A stretch of 64,000 nt of DNA, from the NCBI RefSeq assembly GCF_023715885.1, contig NZ_JAMBOY010000003.1:496001-560000 (forward strand), read 5' to 3'. The notes under the pieces are model-generated. The model was given only the letters and a program-made list of their open reading frames with translations. It searched no databases and was not told where the DNA came from. Source of the stretch: Microbacterium hydrocarbonoxydans. Lineage in GTDB: Bacteria > Actinomycetota > Actinomycetes > Actinomycetales > Microbacteriaceae. Shown here piece by piece: positions 45,381 through 55,129 of the stretch. Both the position numbers and the translations under genes were made by a program. The number at the start of each line of letters is the position of its first letter. Positions within the stretch are counted from its first letter, which is position 1.

Positions 45381-46669
45381 GCGTAGAGCCCTTCGACGCC
45401 GTCGACGTGATCCGTGCGAAGCGCGACGGGGGAGCGGTGTCCGAGCCCGCCCTCCGCTGGATGGTCGACGCCTACACGCGGGGCTACGTGTCGGACGCGC
45501 AGATGGCGTCGTTCGCGATGGCCGTGTTCCAGCGCGGCATGGAGCGCGACGAGATCCGGGTGCTGACCGACGCCATGATCGCCACCGGCGAGCGGATGAG
45601 TTTTGCGAGCCTCGGCAAGAAGACCGTGGACAAGCACTCGACGGGTGGCGTCGGCGACAAGATCACCCTGCCTCTCGCTCCGCTCGTCGCCGTGTTCGGC
45701 GTCGCCGTGCCGCAGCTCTCCGGCCGCGGCCTCGGGCACACCGGGGGAACGCTCGACAAGCTCGAGTCCATCCCCGGCTGGCGCGCCTCGCTCACCAACG
45801 ACGAGATGTTCGCGCAGATGCAGAGCGACGTCGGCGCGGTCATCTGCGCGGCCGGCTCCGGGCTGGCCCCCGCCGACAAGAAGCTGTACGCGCTCCGTGA
45901 CGTCACCGGGACGGTCGAGGCGATCCCGCTCATCGCGTCCAGCATCATGTCGAAGAAGATCGCCGAAGGCACCGACGCGCTCGTGCTCGATGTGAAGTTC
46001 GGCTCCGGCGCTTTCATGCAGGACATCGACCGCGCGCGCGAGCTGGCCCGCACGATGGTGGCGCTCGGCACCGACTCGGGCGTCGCGACCACGGCGCTGC
46101 TCACTGACATGAACGTGCCGCTCGGCCTCGCCATCGGCAACGCCAACGAGGTCCGCGAGTCCGTCGAGGTGCTCGCCGGCGGCGGGCCCGCCGATGTCCG
46201 CGAGCTCACGATCGCCCTGGCCCGTGAGATGCTCACCCTCGCCGGACAGCCGGATGCCGACGTCGAGGCCGCTCTCGACGACGGACGCGCGATGGACAGC
46301 TGGAAGGCCATGATCCGAGCTCAGGGCGGCGACCCCGACGCGGAACTGCCGACCGCCCGCGAGACGCACGTCGTCACGGCACCCGCCGACGGTGTCGTCT
46401 CGCGCATGGACGCCCTCCCGTTCGGTATCGCCGCCTGGCGCCTGGGTGCGGGACGCGCTCGCGCCGAGGACTCGGTGATCTTCGAGGCGGGCATCGATCT
46501 GCACGCGAAGCCCGGCGACCGGGTGACGCAGGGACAGCCGCTGTTCACGCTCTCCGCCGCCGACGAGGCCCGCTTCCCGCGCGCTCTCGAGGCGCTCGAG
46601 GGTTCGTGGGAGATCGGAGACAGTGCCCCCGAATCGGGTCCGATCGTCCGCGAGCGCATCACCGCGTGA
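45377..46669 (+). CDS. deoA: Thymidine phosphorylase
   Basis: A 430-residue pyrimidine nucleoside phosphorylase. The N-terminal helical domain, the phosphate-binding STGGVGDKITLPLAPLVAVFGV, SGRGLGHTGGTLDKLESIPG and the C-terminal barrel-hybrid domain (ADGVVSRMDALPFGIAAWRLGAG) are all present. It releases deoxyribose 1-phosphate from thymidine or deoxyuridine. The ATG overlaps the cdd stop. A weak CGCCCT/AGGGCG hairpin follows, and add may have its own promoter. Confidence 0.95.
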   Translation: MSVEPFDAVDVIRAKRDGGAVSEPALRWMVDAYTRGYVSDAQMASFAMAVFQRGMERDEIRVLTDAMIATGERMSFASLGKKTVDKHSTGGVGDKITLPLAPLVAVFGVAVPQLSGRGLGHTGGTLDKLESIPGWRASLTNDEMFAQMQSDVGAVICAAGSGLAPADKKLYALRDVTGTVEAIPLIASSIMSKKIAEGTDALVLDVKFGSGAFMQDIDRARELARTMVALGTDSGVATTALLTDMNVPLGLAIGNANEVRESVEVLAGGGPADVRELTIALAREMLTLAGQPDADVEAALDDGRAMDSWKAMIRAQGGDPDAELPTARETHVVTAPADGVVSRMDALPFGIAAWRLGAGRARAEDSVIFEAGIDLHAKPGDRVTQGQPLFTLSAADEARFPRALEALEGSWEIGDSAPESGPIVRERITA

Positions 46670-46700
46670 GCGCCCTCCGAGGGCGTGCCGCTTCGAGCGA

Positions 46701-46706
46701 TACCCT
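46701..46706 (+). promoter_or_regulatory. Candidate -10 TACCCT for add
   Basis: TACCCT lies 32 nt upstream of the add ATG, giving a short leader that contains the GAGAGGAAA ribosome site. No good -35 box is visible. Confidence 0.4.
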
Positions 46707-46738
46707 GAACTGACCGACCCGCGACCGAGAGGAAACAC

Positions 46739-47854
46739 ATGTCGATCGACGCGAACGGCGACGTCACCGTCCAGGGAGCGTCTCTGCGCGCCCTGCCCAA
46801 GGTGTCGCTGCACGACCATCTCGACGGTGCGCTGCGTCCCGCGACGATCCTCGAGCTCGCCGATGCCGTCGGCATCGACGTTCCCGAGACCGACCCGCGC
46901 AGGCTCGGGAAGTGGTTCGCGTCGAAGAGCGACTCGGGATCGCTCGTCGAGTACCTCAAGACCTTCGACCTCGCGATCGCCGTCATGCAGACGAGGGAGG
47001 GGCTGACCCGCGTCGCGAAGGAGTTCGTGCAGGACCTGGCCAAGGACGGCGTCATCTACGGCGAGGTGCGCTGGGCTCCCGAGCAGCATCTCACCCGCGG
47101 GCTCTCGCTCGACGACGCCGTCAAGGCCGTGCAGCAGGGCATCGAAGAGGGCGAGGATGCCGCGGATCGCGCCGGACACAGCATCCGCGTCGGGCAGCTC
47201 ATCACCGCGATGCGCCACACCGACCGTGCCCGCGAGATCGCCGAGCTCGCCGTGTCCTACCGCGGCCGCGGAGCCGTCGGGTTCGACATCGCGGGTCCGG
47301 AGGACGGCTTCCCGCCGTCGAATCACCGCGCGGCCTTCGACTACCTCGCCGAGAACTTCTTCCCCGTCACCGTGCACGCCGGAGAGGCGGCGGGTCTCGC
47401 ATCGATCCGCTCCGCACTGCTCGACGGCCGCGCCCTGCGCCTCGGACACGGCGTCCGCATCGCCGAGGACCTGCAGGTCGTCACGCAGGAGGGCGACGAA
47501 GTGCAGGTGCAGTTCGGCGACCTCGCGCGCTGGGTGCGCGACCGGGAGATCCCGCTCGAGCTCTCACCATCGTCGAACCTGCAGACCGGAGCGATCTCGG
47601 CGTGGGGCAAGACCCTCGCCGACCACCCCCTCGACCTGCTCTACCAGCTGGGCTTCGCGGTGACCGTGAACGTCGACAACCGCACCATGAGCGCCACCTC
47701 CCTGACACGTGAGCTCGCACTGCTCGTGGAGGCGTTCGAGTACGACCTCGACGACCTCGAGACCTTCCAGTTCAATGCCGCCTCCGCCGCCTTCCTGCCG
47801 GTCGAGGAACGCGAAGAGCTCGTCGAGATGATCGGTCAGGGCTTCTCCGGCTGA
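46739..47854 (+). CDS. add: Adenosine deaminase
   Basis: A 371-residue zinc enzyme turning (deoxy)adenosine into (deoxy)inosine. LPKVSLHDHLDGALRP carries the first metal His pair, VTVHAGEAAGL the third, and LRLGHGVRI plus ELSPSSNLQTG the rest of the active site. It would feed inosine to the purine nucleoside phosphorylase encoded at 59.5-60.3 kb. The cdd-deoA-add order is conserved in mycobacteria. The next gene starts 18 nt downstream and may be co-transcribed. Confidence 0.95.
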   Translation: MSIDANGDVTVQGASLRALPKVSLHDHLDGALRPATILELADAVGIDVPETDPRRLGKWFASKSDSGSLVEYLKTFDLAIAVMQTREGLTRVAKEFVQDLAKDGVIYGEVRWAPEQHLTRGLSLDDAVKAVQQGIEEGEDAADRAGHSIRVGQLITAMRHTDRAREIAELAVSYRGRGAVGFDIAGPEDGFPPSNHRAAFDYLAENFFPVTVHAGEAAGLASIRSALLDGRALRLGHGVRIAEDLQVVTQEGDEVQVQFGDLARWVRDREIPLELSPSSNLQTGAISAWGKTLADHPLDLLYQLGFAVTVNVDNRTMSATSLTRELALLVEAFEYDLDDLETFQFNAASAAFLPVEEREELVEMIGQGFSG

Positions 47855-47872
47855 GCCGCGAGGAGGAGGGTC

Positions 47873-48979
47873 GTGGCTTCCGGGGGGAAGAAGAGGCGCC
47901 GCATCGGCGTCGTCGTGGCAGTCGGTGCCGTGCTGGTCGTCGCAGGAGCATGCGCCGTCGCATTCGTGTCCCTGAACCGCCCGCCGGAGGTGAAGGTCCC
48001 GCGCATCGAGGCACAGCCGATCGAGAGGCCGCTGACGCCCGCGCAGCAGCTCGTGGCGGACGCCGGCGACCCGCTCGCCTGCGCGGTCACGTTCCTCGGC
48101 GACGGGGCTCCCGTCGATCCGATGCTGCAGTGGCAGAACGCCCTGTACGCGGCCCTGCCGATCCCCGCTCAGGACGGGCGTGTCTTCGCGGGCTGGTACC
48201 CGACGGAGGCCGATGCCGCCGCGCTGTCGGCGGCCATGCGCGTCAACGGCGCCGACCCCGTCGTCTGCGTCGACCAGCAGGTCGAGCTCTTCGCCGGATG
48301 GACGACGCCCGAGGCGAACGCGGCCGAGAACGCGAAGATCCCGATCCTCATGTACCACCAGTTCACGACCAACCCCGATGGGGAGTCCGGGTGGCTGCGC
48401 GGCAACTACGCCTATATCGGCGACTTCGAGGCGCAGATGAACCACATCGCGACCACGGGTTTCTACCTGCCGACCTGGGACGAGCTGAGCGCCTTCATCG
48501 ACGGACGGCTCTTCCTCCCCGCGCACTCCGTCATCATCACCGACGACGACGCGGATCAGACCTGGTTCGACCTCGCCGTCCCGGTCATCGACAAGTACAA
48601 GCTGCTGTCGACCTCGTTCATGATCACCGCTTACCGGCAGGATCCGGCACCGTCGATGTACGTGCTGCGCCGTTCGCATACGAACGACATGCATCAGGCC
48701 GGCGAGAACGGCAAGGGGCGCATGGTCAACTGGACGGCCGAGGAGATCGCGGCGGACATGAACGCCTCCGGCGACATCCTCGGCGTGCGCGAGGTCATGG
48801 CCTACCCGTTCGGCCACTACAACGACACCGCCAAGCAGGGCGTGGCGATGGCCGGCTTCGAGATGGCGAGGACGATCGAGCCCGGCTACGTGACCATCGG
48901 CACCGACAAGCTCGCGCTGCCGGTGGTCCGCATCGACTACGGCATGGGGCTCGAGGCGCTGATCACGCGGATCGGCTGA
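47873..48979 (+). CDS. Polysaccharide deacetylase family protein (membrane-anchored)
   Basis: A 368-residue protein. A Lys/Arg start and hydrophobic segment (about residues 10-31) act as a signal anchor. A region of about 120 residues that I do not recognise follows, then a NodB-like domain beginning ILMYHQFTTN. The metal site reads IITDDDAD rather than the usual TFDDG, and RRSHTNDMHQ supplies the His pair in the SHT-x-[DN]-x-H style of one deacetylase subgroup. The motif MAYPFGHYND is the third NodB motif. It probably acts on cell-surface glycans outside the membrane; the substrate is unknown. The GTG has GAGGAGGAGGG directly upstream. Confidence 0.83.
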   Translation: MASGGKKRRRIGVVVAVGAVLVVAGACAVAFVSLNRPPEVKVPRIEAQPIERPLTPAQQLVADAGDPLACAVTFLGDGAPVDPMLQWQNALYAALPIPAQDGRVFAGWYPTEADAAALSAAMRVNGADPVVCVDQQVELFAGWTTPEANAAENAKIPILMYHQFTTNPDGESGWLRGNYAYIGDFEAQMNHIATTGFYLPTWDELSAFIDGRLFLPAHSVIITDDDADQTWFDLAVPVIDKYKLLSTSFMITAYRQDPAPSMYVLRRSHTNDMHQAGENGKGRMVNWTAEEIAADMNASGDILGVREVMAYPFGHYNDTAKQGVAMAGFEMARTIEPGYVTIGTDKLALPVVRIDYGMGLEALITRIG

Positions 48980-49001
48980 CGGGAGTCGTCGCCCAGACGC
49001 G

Positions 49002-49748
49002 TCATTCCGCACGCAGCTCGGCGAAGAAGCCGGTCAAGAGCTCGCCGACCTTCGCGTGCATCTCCTCATCGGAGATCGTCGGAGTGCCGTCGCCCGACTG
49101 CGGGCCGTAGTCGCCGAACGACGCGTGCGACGCGCCGTCGATCTCCACCATCTCCGCATCGGCGGGCAGCAGGTCTCGGGCGTCGTCGATCTTCGCGGGT
49201 GTCGACAGACCGTCCTCGCTCCCCGAGATGCTCAGGACGCGGAGATCGGACGCCGACACGTCGCCGGCGCAGTACGAGCCGAACAGCACCAGCGCCTCGG
49301 CGTCCTTCGCGAGTTGGCAGGCGCGCACCCCGCCCAGGGAGTGGCCTCCCACCGCCCAGTCGTCGATGTCGGGAGCCGCCGACGTGAAGGCGTCGAGGCC
49401 GCGAAGATCGAAGAACGCGAGATTCAGCCACGGGCGCGTGATGACGACAGTGACGCCGTCCTCGGCGAGACTCTGCAGGATCGGTGCGTACGCCCAGGGA
49501 TCGACCTTCGCTCCGGGGATGAAAACGAGCCCGAGGTCGGACTCGCCGTCGGCCGGAGTCATCACGATGCCCTGCGCGGCGTCTTCGACCTCGATCGCGC
49601 TGTTGGCACGGACCTCCGCGAGGGGCCCCGGCTCGGCGTCCATCACGCCGACCTGGCTCCAGACGACGATGCCGCCTGCCCCGAGCGCGACGATGGCCAC
49701 CAGACCCCAGACGATGGACTTCAGGACCCGGCGACGCTTCTTCTGCAC
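49002..49748 (-). CDS. Alpha/beta hydrolase, membrane-anchored
   Basis: A 248-residue protein. A basic start (KKRRRVLK) and one hydrophobic helix (about residues 9-32) anchor it, and the hydrolase domain faces outside. The nucleophile elbow is GGHSLGGVRACQL (Ser), an acidic residue lies in ISGSEDGLSTPAK, and the catalytic His is in DGASHASFGDYG, as in the PF12695 group. The substrate is not predictable. The GTG start is supported by TACGGT 6 nt upstream. It is convergent with the deacetylase gene (22-nt gap). Confidence 0.87.
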   Translation of the reverse strand: MQKKRRRVLKSIVWGLVAIVALGAGGIVVWSQVGVMDAEPGPLAEVRANSAIEVEDAAQGIVMTPADGESDLGLVFIPGAKVDPWAYAPILQSLAEDGVTVVITRPWLNLAFFDLRGLDAFTSAAPDIDDWAVGGHSLGGVRACQLAKDAEALVLFGSYCAGDVSASDLRVLSISGSEDGLSTPAKIDDARDLLPADAEMVEIDGASHASFGDYGPQSGDGTPTISDEEMHAKVGELLTGFFAELRAE

Positions 49749-49754
49749 CGAACC

Positions 49755-49760
49755 ACCGTA
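49755..49760 (-). promoter_or_regulatory. -10 hexamer TACGGT for the alpha/beta hydrolase gene
   Basis: TACGGT ends 6 nt before the GTG at 49748. Leaderless start predicted. Confidence 0.45.
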
Positions 49761-49818
49761 CGTCCCGAACCTGCGCGACGCCCGGACCCGACGGGTGTGA
49801 CGGGCCTTCGCCCGCAGA

Positions 49819-49850
49819 ACGCCCCCTGCCGATCAGGCGGCAGGGGGCGT
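49819..49850 (-). terminator. Terminator of the mannitol PTS operon
   Basis: A perfect 13-bp stem (49819-49831 with 49838-49850) with a 6-nt loop stands 19 nt after the mtlD stop. Confidence 0.8.
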
Positions 49851-49869
49851 GGCTCCGATCGCGGTCGGC

Positions 49870-51027
49870 TCAGGAGGCGCGCAGCGCCGTCTGCCGCGAG
49901 GCGACGGCGTCGCGCACGGCCGGGAACAGCGGATGCTCGGGGTCGAGACCCGTCGCACGCACCGTGAACGACTCGGCGTCCTCCGCACGCAGCAGCTCCT
50001 GCAGCTCGACGGCCTGTTCGTCATCGCGATCGTCGAACTCGAGCGCAGCGGCGACCGCCCCGACGAGGGCGATCGTCGGCAGACCCCGTTCGGCGGCCAT
50101 CGCTGCCGGGCCGATGAAGCGCTCGTGACGCGAGATCTTGCGCAGCGGCTGTCGGCCGACGCGCTGCACGGTGTCGACGAGGGACGGGTTGCGGAACCGC
50201 TCGAGGATCTTCGCCCGGTACTCCGCCAGTTCTGCGGGATCGAGGCCGTGTTCGGCGACGAGGACGGCCGAGGTCTCTTCGAGAGCCGCGGCCACGCGAG
50301 CGGCGATGTCGGGATTGTCGAGAGCATCCGAGATCCGCTCGATGCCGGCGCGGGCACCGAAGTACGCGGTGGCCGCGTGGCCGGTGTTCACAGTGAAGAG
50401 CTTGCGCTCGATGTACGGGGCGAGGTCGTGGACGAAGTGCGCTCCGGGGATGCTCGGCAGACTCCCCTCGAACGCGCCGGACTCGATGGCCCACTCGTAG
50501 TACGGCTCGACCGTGACGTCGACCCCGCCGTCCGCGGGCTGGCCGGGGACGATGCGGTCCACCGCTGTGTTCGCGAACACCGCGCGGGAGAGCAGCTCGG
50601 CGGCATCCGCCCCTGCGGCCTTCTCGACCTCCGCCCGCAGGGTGTCCGTCGCGCCGATGGCGTTCTCGCAGGCCATGACCTGCAGCGGCGCGGCGTCGGG
50701 GGAGCGACGGGCGAGCCCTGCCACGATCGTCGGGGCGACGAAGCGCAGCACCGTAGGACCGACCGCGGTGGTGACGACCTCGGCCGTCGCGATCTCGTCG
50801 GCGACGCCCTCGGGATCGTGCTTGCTGTTCACGGCGCGGAAGCCTGTCACGACGTGGTCGGTGCCCCCGGGGCCCGCCTCGTGCACGGTGTACGAGTCGA
50901 CGGCGTTGATCGCGTCGACCAGAGCGTCGGCGACGTCGGAGAAGACGACCTCGTACCCGCCCTCGTGGAGCAGCAGGCCGACGAATCCCCGGCCGATGTT
51001 GCCCGCGCCGAAGTGGACGGCCTTCAT
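49870..51027 (-). CDS. mtlD: Mannitol-1-phosphate 5-dehydrogenase
   Basis: A 385-residue NAD-dependent polyol dehydrogenase converting mannitol 1-phosphate to fructose 6-phosphate. [20 protein letters not shown] is the NAD-binding start, [39 protein letters not shown] and [13 protein letters not shown] follow in family order. I place the start at the ATG of MKAVHFG; an ATG at 51042 overlapping the upstream stop (TGATG) would add five residues and is an alternative. It is the last gene of the mannitol PTS operon. Confidence 0.94.
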   Translation of the reverse strand: MKAVHFGAGNIGRGFVGLLLHEGGYEVVFSDVADALVDAINAVDSYTVHEAGPGGTDHVVTGFRAVNSKHDPEGVADEIATAEVVTTAVGPTVLRFVAPTIVAGLARRSPDAAPLQVMACENAIGATDTLRAEVEKAAGADAAELLSRAVFANTAVDRIVPGQPADGGVDVTVEPYYEWAIESGAFEGSLPSIPGAHFVHDLAPYIERKLFTVNTGHAATAYFGARAGIERISDALDNPDIAARVAAALEETSAVLVAEHGLDPAELAEYRAKILERFRNPSLVDTVQRVGRQPLRKISRHERFIGPAAMAAERGLPTIALVGAVAAALEFDDRDDEQAVELQELLRAEDAESFTVRATGLDPEHPLFPAVRDAVASRQTALRAS

Positions 51028-51041
51028 CGAACGGTCGCCCA

Positions 51042-51473
51042 TCACTCGTTGACGGCCGAGAGCAGCGCGAACAGCTCGTCGGGGGTCTGCGCGGCGTTGA
51101 GCTTCGCGACGTCGTCCTCGTCGGAGAAGAGGATCGCGATCTGCGACAGGATCTCGAGGTGCTCATCGCCCTTGCCGGCGATGCCGATCACGAACGTCGC
51201 CTGCTCCCCGGCCCAGTCGACGCCGCCGTCGTAACGGACGACCGACAGCGCGGACCCGAGGATCGCGTCCTTGGCGTCGTTCGTGCCGTGCGGGATTGCC
51301 AGGCCGTTGCCCATGTACGTCGACACCGTCTCCTCGCGCTGCCGCATGGCGTCGGCGTACGCGGGCGTGACGGCGCCCGCCGTGACGAGGATGTCGGTCG
51401 CCTCCTGCAACGCGGCCTCCTGAGTGCTGGAGCCGGAGTGGATGCGGACCTGGCCGAGGGTGAGAACGCTCAT
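51042..51473 (-). CDS. mtlF: PTS mannitol-specific EIIA
   Basis: A 143-residue IIA protein of the fructose/mannitol family. The phospho-accepting His62 lies in [13 protein letters not shown]. It takes phosphate from HPr and passes it to the IIB domain of MtlA. The ATG has a GGAAAGGA site; longer in-frame versions lack support. A very stable hairpin lies between it and mtlA. Being separate from IICB is the usual Gram-positive arrangement. Confidence 0.94.
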   Translation of the reverse strand: MSVLTLGQVRIHSGSSTQEAALQEATDILVTAGAVTPAYADAMRQREETVSTYMGNGLAIPHGTNDAKDAILGSALSVVRYDGGVDWAGEQATFVIGIAGKGDEHLEILSQIAILFSDEDDVAKLNAAQTPDELFALLSAVNE

Positions 51474-51506
51474 GGTGATTCCTTTCCGAGGATTCTGCGG
51501 AGATGG

Positions 51507-51540
51507 GGGCGGGGCGGATGCCGTGGCACCCGCCCCGCCC
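51507..51540 (-). other. Very stable intercistronic hairpin between mtlA and mtlF
   Basis: An 11-bp GC stem (51507-51517 with 51530-51540) continues after one A-C mismatch into TGCC/GGCA. It lies 6 nt beyond the mtlA stop, inside the operon. It may protect the upstream mRNA end or terminate part of the transcripts. Confidence 0.65.
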
Positions 51541-51546
51541 GGTCTG

Positions 51547-53175
51547 TCATTCGCCGGATTCGCGCTGCTCGCGCACCATCTCGACGACTTCTTCATACTG
51601 CGGCGCGTTCATGAAGTTGTCCACGGACACGTGCACCGAGTTCGGCGACTGCGCCTTCGCGCGGTCGGTGAGCTGCTGCTGCGTGATCACGAGATCGGCC
51701 GTGCCGTCGAGGTTCGCGATCGCCTGGTTGGTCACCGTGACGCCTTCGATGCCCGCCTTCTTGAACTTGTTGCGCAGCACGCTCGCGCCCATCGCAGACG
51801 AGCCCATGCCGGCGTCGCACGCGAACACGACGTTCTGGATCGGCGTCGTGGCGACTGCGGTCGCCGTGGCTGCTCCACCGGCCGCGCCGGTGCCCGACGA
51901 GGCGCGGAGCGCGTCCATGGCGACGGAGGACTTGCCCTTGTTCGCCTCGGTCTGAGCGATCGCATCGCCGAAGGTGTCGCCCTCTGCCTCGAGGTCGCGC
52001 TTGCGCGATGAGCGCAGGATGACCGCGGTGATGAGGAACGTGACCGTCGCGGCGATGAGCACCGAGAGGTACACGACCAGGACGTTCGCGACGCCGCCGC
52101 CCAGCGCCGCAGCGGTCACGGCGATGATGCTGCCGGGAGCCGCAGGGAAGCCGAGGCCGCCGCCGAGCACCATGTTCGTGGTGACGCCGGCCGCGCCACC
52201 TGCGATGAGCGCCAGGATCGTGGTCGGCTTGCTGAGCGCGTACGGGAAGTAGATCTCGTGGATGCCGCCGAAGAACTGGATGATCGCGGCTCCCGGAGCC
52301 GAGGCCTTGGCAGCGCCGACGCCGAAGAACGTGAAGGCGAGCAGCAGACCGAGGCCGGGGCCGGGGTTCGCCTCGATGAGGAACAGGATCGACTTGCCGG
52401 TGTCGGCGGCCTGCTCGATGCCGAGGGGAGTGAACACGCCGTGGTTGATCGCGTTGTTGAGGAACAGCACCTTGGCCGGCTCGACGATGATCGAGACGAT
52501 GGGCAGCAGGTTGAGGGAGACGAGCCAGTCGACGGCGGCACCGAGCACCGCGCTGACGCCGAGCATGACAGGACCGAAGGCGAAGAACCCGACGATCGCG
52601 AGGACCATGCCGAGGATGCCGGCGGAGAAGTTGTTCACGAGCATCTCGAAGCCGGGCCGGATCTTGCCGTCCCAGAGGCGATCCATCTGCTTCGTGATCC
52701 AGGCCGCGATCGGACCCATGATCATGGCGCCGAGGAACATCGGGATGTTCGTGCCGACGATGACGCCCATGGTCGCGATGGTCGCGACGACGCCGCCGCG
52801 CTCACCGTAGACCATACGACCGGCGGTGTTGGCGATCAGCAACGGCAGCAGGTAGGTGACCATCGGGCCGACGAGGCCGACGTAGGCGAAGAAGTTCCCG
52901 CCGTCGCCCTCGGCGAGAGCGGTCATGGCACCGTTCCAGTTGATGGCGGCTGCGTCGCCCCCACCGCCGATGATCTCGGCGACCGGCGCCCAGTGCCACC
53001 CGAACGGACTGTCGGCTCCGAAGAAGCCTGCGGGGATGAACAGCATGGTGATGAAGCCCCAGGCGATGAACGCCGCGATGTTGGGCATGATCATGCCGGA
53101 CAGGAACGTGCCGAAGCGCTGCACGCCTGTTCGGAGGCCGCCTGATCTCGTGGCGGCTGGTGACGTCGTCGTCAT
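51547..53175 (-). CDS. mtlA: PTS mannitol-specific EIICB
   Basis: A 542-residue mannitol permease. The IIC domain (about residues 15-390, six to eight membrane segments) contains GGIHEIYFPYALSKP, the signature substrate-binding loop. A linker of about 55 residues leads to the cytosolic IIB domain, where NVVFACDAGMGSSAMGASVL holds the phospho-Cys453. It lacks the fused IIA of the E. coli protein; IIA is encoded by the next gene. The start overlaps the ptsI stop by 4 nt (ATGA), so transporter synthesis is coupled to EI synthesis. Confidence 0.95.
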   Translation of the reverse strand: MTTTSPAATRSGGLRTGVQRFGTFLSGMIMPNIAAFIAWGFITMLFIPAGFFGADSPFGWHWAPVAEIIGGGGDAAAINWNGAMTALAEGDGGNFFAYVGLVGPMVTYLLPLLIANTAGRMVYGERGGVVATIATMGVIVGTNIPMFLGAMIMGPIAAWITKQMDRLWDGKIRPGFEMLVNNFSAGILGMVLAIVGFFAFGPVMLGVSAVLGAAVDWLVSLNLLPIVSIIVEPAKVLFLNNAINHGVFTPLGIEQAADTGKSILFLIEANPGPGLGLLLAFTFFGVGAAKASAPGAAIIQFFGGIHEIYFPYALSKPTTILALIAGGAAGVTTNMVLGGGLGFPAAPGSIIAVTAAALGGGVANVLVVYLSVLIAATVTFLITAVILRSSRKRDLEAEGDTFGDAIAQTEANKGKSSVAMDALRASSGTGAAGGAATATAVATTPIQNVVFACDAGMGSSAMGASVLRNKFKKAGIEGVTVTNQAIANLDGTADLVITQQQLTDRAKAQSPNSVHVSVDNFMNAPQYEEVVEMVREQRESGE

Positions 53176-54854
53176 GATGTCGTCTCTTTCTGGTGAGGGA
53201 GGGTAGCTGTGGCTTCGACCACGGCGTGACGCGCACCGGCGGCGTCGTCGGCCGCCAGTGCCAGTTCGGCGAGGCGGCGCGCCTCGTCGAGGGTTCGCTG
53301 GGACAGGGTGTGGCGCACGTCAGCCAGAGCCGACGGAGCCATCGAGAGGCTCGTCGCGCCGAGGCCGACGAGCACGACGGCGAGCAGAGGGTCTGCCGCC
53401 GCCTCGCCGCAGATTCCGACGGGCTTGCCGAGGCGGGCGCCTGCGGCTCCGACTTCCCTGACCAGGCGCAGCACGGCGGGGTGCCACGGGTCCTGGAAGC
53501 CGGCGACCGATCCGAGGAGGCGGTCGGCGGCCATCGTGTACTGCGTGAGGTCGTTGGTGCCGATGGAGGCGAAGTCGGCGTGCGCGAGCACACGATCGGC
53601 GAGGAGAGCGCTGGACGGCACCTCGACCATGACGCCGGCCGTCTTGAGTCCGTACTCCCGCGCGAGAGCGGTGAAGTAGGCGGTCTCCTCGACGGTGGCG
53701 ACCATGGGGGCCATGACCCACAGCTCGGCCTCGGTCTCGGCATCCGCCTCCGCGAGCGCGGTGAGCTGCTCGCGGAGGATGTCCTCGCTGGCGCGGAGCG
53801 CCCGGAGCCCGCGGAGTCCGAGCGCGGGGTTCTCCTCGTGCGCGTCGTTGAGGAAGGCGAGGGGCTTGTCGGCGCCGGCGTCGAGCATGCGCACGACGAC
53901 CTTCTTGCCCGGGAAAGCCGCGAGCAGTTCGCGGTAGGCCTCGCGCTGCTGCGCCACTGTCGGTGCCTGCGACGACGACAGGAAGAGGAACTCTGTGCGG
54001 AAGAGCCCGACGCCCTCGGCCCCACGTTCGACGGCATCGGCTGCGTCTGCGGGCTTTCCCAGGTTCGCCAGCAGCGGGATCAGCGTGCCGTCGGCGAGGG
54101 CGCCGGGAGTCAGGGGAGCGGAGTCCGCCGAGCGGCGGGCGGCGGCGCGCTGCTCAGCTCGCTGCTTCTCGTCGTCGGTCGGATCGACGGTGACGATGCC
54201 GGCCGCGGCGTCGACGATGACCGGCTGGCCGGTCGAGAGTTCGGATGCCGAGGCCGCCCCCACGATCGCGACGATGCCCTTCTCGCGAGCGAGGATCGCT
54301 GTGTGCGAGGTGGGACCGCCGTCGAACGTGACGAGCGCGAGTACCTGGTCGAGGTTCAGCAGTGCCGTGTCGGCCGGCGCGAGGTCGCGCGCGACGAGAA
54401 CGAACGGGTGCCCGGGGTCGGGGACGCCGGGTGCATCGACCCCGCGCAGACGGGCGAGAACGCGCTGGGCGATGTCGTCGAGGTCGGCGGCGCGCTCGCC
54501 GAGATACCCGCCGACGGCCTCGAGGGACGCGCGGAAGCTGGCGAACGCGTCGTGCACAGCCCACTCGGCGGTGGCTCCGTCGTCGATTCGCGCATCGACC
54601 TCGTCCTGGAGCGTCGGGTCCTCGGCGATCATCGCCTGGGCCTCGAGCACTTCCTGAGCCGATCCGCCGGCGGTCTCCCCGCGGGCGTTGAGCTCCGCGG
54701 CGACGGCGGCGATCGCCTCGCGCACGCGCGCGCGTTCGGCATCGGCGCTCTGCGTGCTCGGGGTGTTGTCGGGCGCCGGCAGCGCCTCGGTCATGCGGAC
54801 GACGGGCCCCTGGGCCACTCCGAGACCGATGCCGACGCCGCGGAGCTCGGTCAT
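53172..54854 (-). CDS. ptsI: PTS enzyme I (PEP-protein phosphotransferase)
   Basis: A 560-residue enzyme that moves phosphate from PEP to HPr. The phospho-His184 is in FDGGPTSHTAILAREKG, the PEP-binding region includes GLFRTEFLFL and VVRMLDAGADKPL, and the catalytic Cys lies in KPVGICGEAAADPL. Length and domain order are canonical. It lies between ptsH and mtlA with 4-nt overlaps on both sides. Because EI is general to all PTS sugars, its placement inside a mannitol operon makes global PTS capacity dependent on this promoter unless other copies exist elsewhere. Confidence 0.95.
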   Translation of the reverse strand: MTELRGVGIGLGVAQGPVVRMTEALPAPDNTPSTQSADAERARVREAIAAVAAELNARGETAGGSAQEVLEAQAMIAEDPTLQDEVDARIDDGATAEWAVHDAFASFRASLEAVGGYLGERAADLDDIAQRVLARLRGVDAPGVPDPGHPFVLVARDLAPADTALLNLDQVLALVTFDGGPTSHTAILAREKGIVAIVGAASASELSTGQPVIVDAAAGIVTVDPTDDEKQRAEQRAAARRSADSAPLTPGALADGTLIPLLANLGKPADAADAVERGAEGVGLFRTEFLFLSSSQAPTVAQQREAYRELLAAFPGKKVVVRMLDAGADKPLAFLNDAHEENPALGLRGLRALRASEDILREQLTALAEADAETEAELWVMAPMVATVEETAYFTALAREYGLKTAGVMVEVPSSALLADRVLAHADFASIGTNDLTQYTMAADRLLGSVAGFQDPWHPAVLRLVREVGAAGARLGKPVGICGEAAADPLLAVVLVGLGATSLSMAPSALADVRHTLSQRTLDEARRLAELALAADDAAGARHAVVEATATLPHQKETTS

Positions 54855-55129
54855 ACGGTCGCCTCGTCGTGGTCGGTCGTGAGCAGCTCCGTGAGCGTGT
54901 CGAGCACGTTCTCGGCGTTGTCGCCGTCTGCGGTCAGCGTGACGTAGTCGCCGTGCTCGACAGCGAGGGCGATGACGCCGAGGATGCTGGCGGCGTTGAC
55001 GGCCTTACCCGAGTCCTTCGCGATCGTGACGGGGATTCCCGCCTCCTTCGCCGCCTGCGCGAAGAGCTTCGCCGGGCGTGCGTGGAGGCCGTGCGAGGAG
55101 CCGATCCGAACGGTGCGTGAAACGGTCAT
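54851..55129 (-). CDS. ptsH: HPr phosphocarrier protein
   Basis: A 92-residue HPr. The phospho-His16 is in SSHGLHARPAKLFAQAA, and the segment KAVNAASILGVIALAVEHGD contains the Ser46-equivalent region. It passes phosphate from EI to IIA proteins. The start overlaps the upstream IIB stop and its own stop overlaps the ptsI start (ATGA in both cases). A second, more divergent HPr is encoded at 57.6-57.8 kb. Confidence 0.94.
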   Translation of the reverse strand: MTVSRTVRIGSSHGLHARPAKLFAQAAKEAGIPVTIAKDSGKAVNAASILGVIALAVEHGDYVTLTADGDNAENVLDTLTELLTTDHDEATV

